From assembly GCA_050247075.1 (NCBI GenBank), contig JBFWUW010000137.1:1-8113 (forward strand): DNA of 8,113 nucleotides. Reading direction: 5' to 3'. Shown piece by piece: positions 1 through 6,218 of this stretch. The notes below the pieces were generated by a model. The model made no database searches. It saw only the letters and a list, made by a program, of their open reading frames with translations, and had not been told where the DNA came from. Every line of letters starts with the position of its first letter. Position 1 is the stretch's first letter. This stretch comes from JBFWUW01 sp050247075 (GTDB taxonomy: Bacteria > Planctomycetota > Planctomycetia > Pirellulales > JBFWUW01). The position numbers and the translations under genes were made by a program.

Positions 1-981
1 GGCCGCGAGGATGTGATCCGCCTGTTGATGGAGCCGATCACCTATGCCAATGGATCGACGTTGGAAGACCCGGCCATTAGCTACGGCATTGTGTTCAGCA
101 ACTTCATGTCAAAGGGGGTCTACACGTTTGAAGGGGGAACCGACCGTCTGGTGGGGCTGATGAAAGCCGACTTGCTGGCCAACGGCGTCGATCTGCGGAT
201 TCGCAGCGAGGTGCAAAAGATCCACGTTCGCCAAGGCCGTGTGGAAGGCGTTACCGTCAACGGCCGCCACATCAAGTGCCAGGCACTAATCTCCAACGCC
301 AATCTCAAATCGACGATCTTTCATTTGACCGGCGAGGAGCATTTCGACCGCAAGTTTATCGAAGATGCCAAAGCGGTGCGGCTCAACAATTCTAGCTGCC
401 AGGTCTATATTGCCCTGCGGCCCGGCGAGTCGATCGACGAAAGCTGCGGCGACTTGCTGTTCAGCAGCACGGCCCCCCGCTTCCGCACCGAGGCCCTACT
501 CAGCCGTGATGTCACCAGCCGCACGTATTCGTTCTATTACCCGCGCACGCGCCCCGGCAGCGACCGCTGGCTTGTCGTTTCCAGCACCAACGCCAACTTC
601 CGCGACTGGGCCGACTTGCCCGATGAAGAGTACCAGGCCAGCAAGCAAGACCTGATCGAAACCACGCTGGATGCCCTGGAAAAGTACGTTCCCGACGTGC
701 GGGCCAAGCTGGACCATGTCGAATGTTCCACGCCGCGGACGTTTCAGCATTACACGCGGCATCTGGAAGGGGCCAGTTTTGGCACCAAGTTCGAGGGGCT
801 GGCGGTCAGCCGTGCCATCCCGGAGCAAGTCAGGGGGTTGTTTCATGCCGGCAGTGTGGGCATCATCATGTCTGGCTGGCTGGGCGCGGTCAATTACGGC
901 GTGATCGTGGCCAACGATGTCGATTCGCTATTGCTGAAGAGCCGCCGCGCTTCGGAAGCCGCGGCCACGCCCCAACCGTAG
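1..981 (+). CDS. CrtI/phytoene desaturase-like FAD-dependent oxidoreductase, 5'-truncated by window
   Basis: The frame is open from base 1 to the TAG at 979-981, giving 326 visible residues. The true start and the N-terminal dinucleotide-binding GxGxxG motif lie outside the window, so the GTG at 13 is not a credible start. Seen: a middle segment with FEGGTDRL, then a G-V-x-L-R-x-x-S-E-V stretch, G-R-V-E-G-V and an 'ALISNANL' strand, the usual order in the substrate and FAD domains of the CrtI / amine-oxidase superfamily. A C-terminal 'GLFHAGSVG' segment fits the second FAD-contacting motif. Family members desaturate, isomerise or otherwise oxidise polyenes, squalene intermediates or lipid chains; the substrate cannot be read here. 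It lies 38 bp upstream of a FabZ-like gene on the same strand, pointing to an operon in lipid or polyene metabolism. Family confidence is high; the exact reaction is unknown. Confidence 0.85.
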   Translation, partial: GREDVIRLLMEPITYANGSTLEDPAISYGIVFSNFMSKGVYTFEGGTDRLVGLMKADLLANGVDLRIRSEVQKIHVRQGRVEGVTVNGRHIKCQALISNANLKSTIFHLTGEEHFDRKFIEDAKAVRLNNSSCQVYIALRPGESIDESCGDLLFSSTAPRFRTEALLSRDVTSRTYSFYYPRTRPGSDRWLVVSSTNANFRDWADLPDEEYQASKQDLIETTLDALEKYVPDVRAKLDHVECSTPRTFQHYTRHLEGASFGTKFEGLAVSRAIPEQVRGLFHAGSVGIIMSGWLGAVNYGVIVANDVDSLLLKSRRASEAAATPQP

Positions 982-1019
982 CGCACTGTAATCTTCGATC
1001 GCCGCACCCAGGACAGGCC

Positions 1020-1460
1020 ATGACACTAGCCGCGATCCAGGCCGCCATTCCTCATCGTCCGCCGTTTTTGTTGGTTGATGAAATCGTGCGGCAAGAAGAT
1101 GCCAGTATCCATTGCCGCAAGCACTTTGCCGGCGATGAATACTTCTTCGCCGGGCATTACCCCGACTATCCAATCGTGCCGGGCGTGCTACTGTGCGAAG
1201 CAGCCATGCAAGCCGGTGCCATATTGCTCTCGCGCCAGACGGCCGCCGCCGGGCCGGGCCGTGTGCCGGTCGCCACCCGCATGAACGACATCCGCTTCAA
1301 GCGGATTGTCCGTCCGGGCGAAACGATCGACATCGAAGTTGAACTGACCGAGCGCCTGGCCGACGCCTTCTTTCTCAAAGGCAAAGTCAGCGTTGAGGGC
1401 AAAGTAGCCGCCAGGCTGGAATTTGCCTGCACGGTCGCAACTGGCAAGAATGAAGGATGA
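1020..1460 (+). CDS. FabZ-like (3R)-hydroxyacyl-ACP dehydratase, hotdog fold
   Basis: A 146-residue protein, the normal length for FabZ. FabZ enzymes remove water from (3R)-hydroxyacyl-ACP to give trans-2-enoyl-ACP in type II fatty acid synthesis. Seen: the N-terminal PHRPPFLLVDEI motif (residues 11-22), then GHYPDYPIVPGVLLCEAAMQ, which contains the expected catalytic His46 and Glu60, 14 residues apart as in FabZ. ATG 1020 was chosen because it puts PHRPPF at the usual distance from the N-terminus; the frame is open further upstream but overlaps the preceding gene. An AGGACAGG-like purine stretch precedes the ATG. The last codons (AAT GAA GGA TGA) run into the heptamer array of element A, which supplies the stop. 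Beside a CrtI-like oxidoreductase, it may serve a specialised lipid or polyene pathway rather than housekeeping synthesis; that part is inference. Confidence 0.88.
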   Translation: MTLAAIQAAIPHRPPFLLVDEIVRQEDASIHCRKHFAGDEYFFAGHYPDYPIVPGVLLCEAAMQAGAILLSRQTAAAGPGRVPVATRMNDIRFKRIVRPGETIDIEVELTERLADAFFLKGKVSVEGKVAARLEFACTVATGKNEG

Positions 1461-1586
1461 AGGATGAAGGCTATCAGCGGAGAAGCTGTCAGCCATCAGC
1501 CCTCTTGAAGAAGCTAATAGCTGATTACTGACAGCTAATAGCTCCTGGTTTGCCGCATCCGTCTGAACACAAGAACTGAAAATTCC
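1450..1586 (+). repeat. Composite heptamer-based repeat, element A
   Basis: Order on the plus strand: three perfect ATGAAGG units (1450-1470); a 100-bp core (1471-1570) made of a 29-bp block, a 19-bp spacer (1500-1518) and a 52-bp block (1519-1570); then a short degenerate tail ending in CTGAAAATTCC (1576-1586). The core matches the reverse complement of 5998-6097 without gaps. Much of it is built from 7-bp words: AGCTAAT occurs at 1512-1518 and 1533-1539, 21 bp apart. It overlaps the last 11 bases of the FabZ-like gene and ends one base before the ATG of the DUF1553 gene, so it fills the whole intergenic gap. The repeat relationship is read directly from the sequence; its mobility and function are unknown. 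Confidence 0.9.
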
Positions 1587-1587
1587 A

Positions 1588-3990
1588 ATGCTTTCTTCCT
1601 TCCTACGACAGCACAAATCGCGAGGCTGTCCACCACTGCTCATCCTCCTCCTGGCTCTTCTTTTTCCGAGCAAAGTGCGCGCGGAGGAGAATAAATCAGA
1701 GGTAGCGGCTGTTGCGGAAGAGGATGGCCAGTTTTTTGAACGCAAGATCCGCCCGCTGTTGGTTCAGCGCTGCTACGAGTGCCACTCGGCGGAAGCCAAG
1801 ATATTGCAGGGGGGGCTGCGGCTTGATCGTGCCGCAGCCTTGCACAAGGGGGGCGATACCGGCCCGGCGGTCGCGCCTGGCAAGCCCGACGAAAGCCTGC
1901 TGATCCAAGCTTTGCTTTATCGGGGCGATCTCGACATGCCGCCGGCAGGCAAATTGCCCGACGCCGAAATTGCCTTGCTGCGCGAATGGGTTGCCCGCGG
2001 CGCGCCCTTTCCGGCGAGCAGCGAAAAGGACGGCGAATCTGCCGCCTCGAAGAAGATAGACTTTGAAGCCGCGCGGCGGCATTGGGCGTTTCAACCTCTG
2101 GCCACGCGGGCATTGCCGACGGTTCGGCAAAACGGCTGGCCTCGGCGGCGGATCGACCATTTTTTGCTGGCCGAAATGGAACAGCAGGGACTTGCCCCGT
2201 CGCCCGCCGCCGACCGCCGCACGCTGTTACGCCGTGTGACATTCGATCTGACTGGCTTGCCCCCTACGCCGGAAGACGTTGAAGCGTTCGTCAACGATTC
2301 GTCTCCCACGGCCTACGAAGCCGTGGTCGAACGCCTGCTCGATTCGCCCCACTACGGAGAGCGCTGGGGCCGTGTGTGGCTCGACGTTGTCCGCTACTGC
2401 GACGTGCCGGAATTGTGGGCACGGACGGGCGGGCAGGCCTGGCTCTACCGCGATTGGGTCGTGGCGGCGATCAACGCCGATCTGCCCTATGACCGTTTTC
2501 TGACATTGCAGCTTGCCGCCGACCAACTCCCCGATGCGCGGCCGTCCGACATGGCAGCGCTGGGAATGCTGGGGCTGGGTCCGTCGTATTGGAAGGAATT
2601 GAAGCTGGACCACACGGTCATCAAGGCCGTAGTGGCCGAAGAGTGGGAAGAAGGAATCAACATGCTCACCGCCGGCCTGCTGGGGCTGACTGTGGCTTGT
2701 GCCCGCTGCCACGACCACAAGTTCGACGCCGTGACCAGTGCCGACTATTACGCCTTGGCCGGCGTGCTGGCCAGCGTGCGGCCCATGCCGCGGCATATTC
2801 TACCGGAAGAGCAGGCTGCCGTGGTGCGGCAGGCGCACGACCGCGTGGCGGCGCTTGAAGCGCGGCTCAAACGGCTGCAAACTGCTCAGCCTCCCCCCGA
2901 CACGCATCAATGGGCCACGTTGCTCAAGGCGGAAATAACCGCGATTCGCGCGGCCACGCCCCATTATGACAGCCCCCTGGCCTTTGCCCTGGAAGAGGCC
3001 AGCCTGCATGTGCTGCCCGATGGAGAAAGCCGCACGAAATTGGTCTACCGGCCGGGCGAGCCGCAAGACGTGGCCATCCAGATTCGCGGCAATCCGGGCA
3101 ATCCCGGCGCAGTCGTGCCGCGGCGGTTTTTGACGGTGCTTTCTTCCGAAAACACCGAGCCGTTTCGTACCGGCAGCGGCCGGCTGGACCTGGCGTTGGC
3201 CATCACCCAAGAAGGAGCCCCGCTGGCAGCCCGCGTGTTTGTTAATCGCGTTTGGAAACAGCATTTTGGCCAGCCGCTGGTCGATACCATGAGCAATTTC
3301 GGCGTACAAGGCAGCCGGCCAACCCATCCCGCGTTGCTGGACGACCTGGCGGCCCGGTTTGTCTCGGAGGGCTGGTCCTTGAAGGGGCTGCACCGAGAAA
3401 TGCTGCTGTCGGCCGCCTATCAACAGGCCAGCGACGACCGGCCCGAGGTCGCCCGGCTCGATGGCACCAACAAATTGCTGTGGCGCATGAACCGCCGCCG
3501 TCTCGATGTAGAAGCCTGGCGGGACGCCATGTTGAGCGTGTCGGGCCAGTTGGACCAAACCGTGGGAGGACCTGCCTTGGAGTTGGAGGACGTGGCTAAT
3601 CGGCGGCGCACGTTGTATGCCGTTATCCGCCGCCGCGAGCTACACGACTTGCTACGGCTGTACGATTTTCCCGACCCGATCGTGCATAGCCCCGGCCGCG
3701 AGCCGACCACCACCCCCTTGCAGCAGCTTTTCGTCCTAAATAGCGGCCTGATCTCCACGCAAGCCTCAGCGTTTGCCGCGCGGTTGCGGGCCGAACGGCC
3801 CGCAGGCCCGCATCAGCAAATCGACAGGGCGTACCATCTCCTTTTTGGCCGGCCGGCGACCGATCGCGAAACATCTCTGGCCGTGTCCTTCCTGGGGGAA
3901 TCCGCGGGCGAGGCCGGCATCAGCGACGAGCTTTGGCGGCAATACACGCAAGTCTTGTTAGGCGGCAACGAGTTCCTGTTCGTCGATTGA
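1588..3990 (+). CDS. Secreted PSCyt1-DUF1549-DUF1553 planctomycete cytochrome-type protein
   Basis: An 800-residue protein with three familiar planctomycete domains. Residues 1-32 form a signal peptide: basic start, a leucine-rich core (PPLLILLLALLF), and a probable cleavage after KVRA. PSCyt1 follows, with a CxxCH heme motif CYECH at 62-66, GGDTGP near 88-93 and a DMPP Met at 117 as candidate axial ligand. DUF1549 starts near 190 (LTGLPPTPEDVEAF at 221-234) and holds a second CxxCH, CARCHDHKFD at 371-380. DUF1553 covers roughly 530-780 (ARVFVNRVWKQHFG). Residues about 405-455 look helical and charged. These proteins are exported and thought to take part in extracytoplasmic redox or polymer breakdown, but no reaction is established. 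Many relatives sit beside a DUF1501 gene; here the downstream neighbour is a different alkaline-phosphatase-superfamily gene. The ATG has no clear Shine-Dalgarno and directly abuts element A. No frameshift seen. Confidence 0.93.
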   Translation: MLSSFLRQHKSRGCPPLLILLLALLFPSKVRAEENKSEVAAVAEEDGQFFERKIRPLLVQRCYECHSAEAKILQGGLRLDRAAALHKGGDTGPAVAPGKPDESLLIQALLYRGDLDMPPAGKLPDAEIALLREWVARGAPFPASSEKDGESAASKKIDFEAARRHWAFQPLATRALPTVRQNGWPRRRIDHFLLAEMEQQGLAPSPAADRRTLLRRVTFDLTGLPPTPEDVEAFVNDSSPTAYEAVVERLLDSPHYGERWGRVWLDVVRYCDVPELWARTGGQAWLYRDWVVAAINADLPYDRFLTLQLAADQLPDARPSDMAALGMLGLGPSYWKELKLDHTVIKAVVAEEWEEGINMLTAGLLGLTVACARCHDHKFDAVTSADYYALAGVLASVRPMPRHILPEEQAAVVRQAHDRVAALEARLKRLQTAQPPPDTHQWATLLKAEITAIRAATPHYDSPLAFALEEASLHVLPDGESRTKLVYRPGEPQDVAIQIRGNPGNPGAVVPRRFLTVLSSENTEPFRTGSGRLDLALAITQEGAPLAARVFVNRVWKQHFGQPLVDTMSNFGVQGSRPTHPALLDDLAARFVSEGWSLKGLHREMLLSAAYQQASDDRPEVARLDGTNKLLWRMNRRRLDVEAWRDAMLSVSGQLDQTVGGPALELEDVANRRRTLYAVIRRRELHDLLRLYDFPDPIVHSPGREPTTTPLQQLFVLNSGLISTQASAFAARLRAERPAGPHQQIDRAYHLLFGRPATDRETSLAVSFLGESAGEAGISDELWRQYTQVLLGGNEFLFVD

Positions 3991-4067
3991 ACGGCCAGCG
4001 CCCTTTGGATTCCCGCTCGGCAGCGGTTATCTTATGCCTGCCGTTCGTCTGCCAAAGAAGCCGTTTG

Positions 4068-4072
4068 TGGAG
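4068..4072 (+). promoter_or_regulatory. Ribosome binding site for the EboF-like gene
   Basis: TGGAG lies 10 bases before the ATG at 4083. It supports that start over the longer open frame, which continues upstream to 3933 and would overlap the end of the DUF1553 gene with an arginine-rich, non-conserved N-terminus. Confidence 0.5.
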
Positions 4073-4082
4073 CCCCGGTTTG

Positions 4083-5420
4083 ATGCCTGAATTTGTCGTA
4101 TTGCTCTCGATTCCTGGTTTGCGAAAACAAGACCTGTCGGCCATGCCCAATCTGCGGGCGTTGGCGGCGGGGGGCGGCCAGGCCACGCTGGGTCCGGGCT
4201 TTCCCTGTGTGACCTGCCCCGTTCAAGCCAACATGACGACCGGCAAAACGCCGCGCGAGCATGGCGTGGTGGCCAATGGGTTTTACGACCGCGACAAGCG
4301 GCAGGTGGAAATGTGGACCGCCTGGAACGAATGCATTCTGCAGCCGCAGATTTGGGACTTGCTGCATCAGCGCGACCCAGAGATCACCTCGGCCGTGTGG
4401 TTTCCGCTGCATAGCAAAGGTTGCGGGGCCGACTATATCTGCACGCCCGCCCCCATTCATAACCCCGATGGCAGCGAATCTCTATGGTGCTACACCCGGC
4501 CGACCGAGTTGTACGGCGAGCTGCGGGACAAGCTGGGGCATTTTCCGTTGATGAATTTTTGGGGCCCGATGGCTAATATCAAATCGACCGATTGGATCGT
4601 GCAATCGGCCGTGCTGGCGGCGAAAGCCTGGCGGCCCAACTTTTTCTACATCTATTTGCCCCATTTGGATTATGCCGCGCAGCGTAGCGGTCCCGACAGT
4701 GCGCAGGCCCGCACGGCCGTGGAAGAGCTCGACGACACCATCGGCAAGCTGCTGGCCGGCTTTCATGAGGCCTACGCCGGAGCCGCCCCTGGCCGCCCCA
4801 CGCCGCTGTGGCTGGTGGCCAGCGAATACGCCATTCTGCCGGTCGATCATGTCCTCTACCCCAACCGCATCCTGCGCGAGGCGGGCCTATTGTCGGTTCG
4901 CGAAGACCAAGGCGAACAGCTCGATTTTGCGGCCAGCCAGGCCTGGGCCCTGGTGGACCACCAGTTCTCGCACATCTTCGTGCGGAATGCCGATGCCGCC
5001 ACCATCGAGCGGGCCGCCTCGTTGTTCCGCGGCCAGCCGGGCGTGGCCGAGGTGCTGGTGGGCGATGAGCGGTCACGGTACGGCTTGGATCACGCCCGCA
5101 GCGGTGAGATCGTGCTCATCTCAACGCCCAACAGTTGGCAAGCCTACTACTGGTGGTTCGACGACTCCCTGGCACCGGCGTATGCCCGCACGGTCGATAT
5201 CCATCGCAAGCCGGGCTACGATCCGGTGGAATTGCACTTTGACCTGGCGACGCGGGCCATTCCGCTCGATCCCTCGCTGGTTCGCGGTTCGCACGGCGCG
5301 CCGGCTTTGGATGAATCGCAGCGCGGCATTATCTTGTCGTCTGAACCTGACGTACTGTCTAGCCCAACCCTGGCCGACATCGACGTTTGCGAACTCGTGC
5401 TGCGGCGGTTTGGGGCTTGA
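4083..5420 (+). CDS. EboF-like alkaline phosphatase-superfamily (type I phosphodiesterase/nucleotide pyrophosphatase) protein
   Basis: A 445-residue protein. Seen: a short N-terminal strand (VVLLSIPGL), then TCPVQANMTTGKTPREHGVV, where Thr44 matches the nucleophile of nucleotide pyrophosphatase / phosphodiesterases. PHLDYAAQRSGPD (Asp196) and VRGSHGAP (His404) fit metal-site segments. Other marks are DIHRKPGYDPVEL and a final SSEPDVL segment. No signal peptide is visible, so a cytoplasmic location is likely. As I recall the family, the whole pattern matches EboF of the Ebo cluster better than classical NPPs; no other ebo gene is in view. Oddity: the first metal Asp expected in 'xDGLR' is Pro11, and the usual 'SDHG' segment is replaced by SEYAI (247-251). 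Either the metal site is remodelled or the activity differs. It begins 92 bp after the DUF1553 gene on the same strand, possibly in one operon. Substrate unknown. Confidence 0.8.
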   Translation: MPEFVVLLSIPGLRKQDLSAMPNLRALAAGGGQATLGPGFPCVTCPVQANMTTGKTPREHGVVANGFYDRDKRQVEMWTAWNECILQPQIWDLLHQRDPEITSAVWFPLHSKGCGADYICTPAPIHNPDGSESLWCYTRPTELYGELRDKLGHFPLMNFWGPMANIKSTDWIVQSAVLAAKAWRPNFFYIYLPHLDYAAQRSGPDSAQARTAVEELDDTIGKLLAGFHEAYAGAAPGRPTPLWLVASEYAILPVDHVLYPNRILREAGLLSVREDQGEQLDFAASQAWALVDHQFSHIFVRNADAATIERAASLFRGQPGVAEVLVGDERSRYGLDHARSGEIVLISTPNSWQAYYWWFDDSLAPAYARTVDIHRKPGYDPVELHFDLATRAIPLDPSLVRGSHGAPALDESQRGIILSSEPDVLSSPTLADIDVCELVLRRFGA

Positions 5421-5931
5421 TATCCCCGCCGATTCGGCCTGGCTCGAAACCTGCCCCGCGCTGCCGGCCAACAAAAAAGCTCGGCGGGAACAGGGCCGCC
5501 GACGGCGACGCGGGCGGCATGCGGACGGGCCGACCCAAAGAGGCCCGAGAGGAAGCGACTCTCTCTTTGTCCGATGTCTTAGCGCGCTGCCGACAGTCCT
5601 GTTCCTCAACCGAGTTGCGGCACTCCCGCGGCGGCCTGGCGAGATTCTCCCCAGAATTCGCTAGCTCTCCGCGGCAGCTTCTTGGATCGGGTGCGTTGCG
5701 TCAGTCAGGTGGGCCAATGGGCATGGCAATCGTGCCGGCGGCAAGCGCGGGCCGTTGCATTCCTGAATTCTGACCACGAAACCAATCCTGTCGGGCCGAG
5801 AACCTCACCAGACCCCCAGCCTTCCCAGGTTATTCATCGTGAAACCGTCCCGCCGACCTTGGCAGAAAAGAGAGCGGAAACGGTTATGTTTGCCAAAGTT
5901 GCCCGGCTTGGTGCGGAGGTAGCGGTTGTAG
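5421..5931. other. Non-coding stretch with no recognisable gene
   Basis: About 510 bp between the EboF-like gene and element B. Open frames cross it on both strands, but they are continuations of shadow frames, are rich in Arg, Pro and Ser, and show no motif I recognise. I see no tRNA, CRISPR array or insertion sequence. The only local structure worth recording is an imperfect hairpin at 5536-5569. AACCGT (from about 5842) and ACGGTT (5880-5885) form a short inverted pair of unknown meaning. Confidence 0.5.
5536..5569 (+). other. Imperfect hairpin downstream of the EboF-like gene
   Basis: CAAAGAG (5536-5542) can pair with CTCTTTG (5563-5569), and AGAG (5548-5551) with CTCT (5559-5562), leaving a 5-base bulge and a 7-base loop. 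It lies about 115 bp past the EboF-like stop codon. There is no T-run after it, so it is not a standard intrinsic terminator; transcript end or chance are both possible. Confidence 0.3.
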
Positions 5932-5937
5932 GGAGTT

Positions 5938-6000
5938 TTCAGTGTTCGGTGTTCGGTTCTCAGTTTTCAGTTTTCAGTGTTCGGTGTTCAGTGTTCGGTG
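5938..6000 (-). repeat. Tandem heptamer array, nine units of TTCRGTK type
   Basis: Nine consecutive 7-bp units on the plus strand, starting TTCAGTG, TTCGGTG, TTCGGTT, CTCAGTT. Units differ mainly at position 4 (A or G) and at the last position (G or T). A partial unit, TTCGGAC, leads into the conserved core at 6001. The equivalent place in element A keeps only traces (GAACAC, GAACTG, GAAAATT at 1565-1583), so copy number varies between loci. Confidence 0.92.
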
Positions 6001-6099
6001 TTCGGACGGATGTGGCAAATTAGGAGCTATTAGCCGTCAGCAATCAGCTTATCCAGGTGGACCGAAATCTGATGGCTGACAGCTTCTCCGCTGACAGCT

Positions 6100-6218
6100 T
6101 TCATCCTTCATCCTTCATCCTTCATCCTTCATCCTTCATCCTTCATCCTTCATCCTTCCGCCTTCATCCTTCATCCTTCCGCCTTCATCCTTCCGCCTTC
6201 CGCCTTCCGCCTTCATCC
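6100..6218 (-). repeat. Tandem heptamer array, 17 units (TTCATCC / TTCCGCC)
   Basis: Seventeen 7-bp units without interruption: twelve TTCATCC and five TTCCGCC on the plus strand, read as GGATGAA and GGCGGAA on the minus strand. The eight units nearest the core (6100-6155) are all TTCATCC; the variants are confined to the half nearest the MFS gene. Eighty-three bases of the array (6136-6218) are translated as the C-terminus of the MFS protein, and one unit provides its TGA. Array length is probably unstable through slippage (inference). Confidence 0.95.

Larger units (their letters stand above)
5932..6218 (-). repeat. Composite heptamer-based repeat, element B (inverted copy)
   Basis: Read on the minus strand it has the same plan as element A: a heptamer array (6218 down to 6100), a 100-bp core (6097 down to 5998), a second heptamer array (6000 down to 5938), and the terminal CTGAAAACTCC (5942-5932). 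The core aligns with 1471-1570 without gaps: 28/29 in the first block, 3/19 in the spacer (6050-6068) and 46/52 in the second block. Element B is about twice as long as A because both arrays are expanded. It overlaps the 3' end of the MFS transporter gene. Confidence 0.9.

Noticed and set aside
4018..4043. CGGCAG / CTGCCG hairpin between the DUF1553 and EboF-like genes as a terminator.
   Set aside because: Only 6 bp with a 14-base loop and no T-run after it; not enough to split the two genes into separate transcripts.
4672..5664. A 330-codon open frame in another phase over the EboF-like gene.
   Set aside because: Rich in Arg, Pro, Ser and Cys with no motif; a GC-rich shadow of the real gene that runs on past its stop.
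5886..6023. A 45-codon open frame (MFAKVARLG...) running through the 5938-6000 array.
   Set aside because: Most of it is translation of the heptamer repeat and core of element B; there is no clear ribosome site and no recognisable motif.
6100..6218. Possible CRISPR-like array.
   Set aside because: Units are 7 bp, contiguous and without spacers; this is a plain tandem repeat.
1450..6218. The pair of inverted repeats as ends of a composite transposon carrying the DUF1553 and EboF-like genes.
   Set aside because: No transposase lies between or beside them, the shared blocks are short and 88-97% identical, and each copy has its own internal plan, so two independent insertions are simpler.
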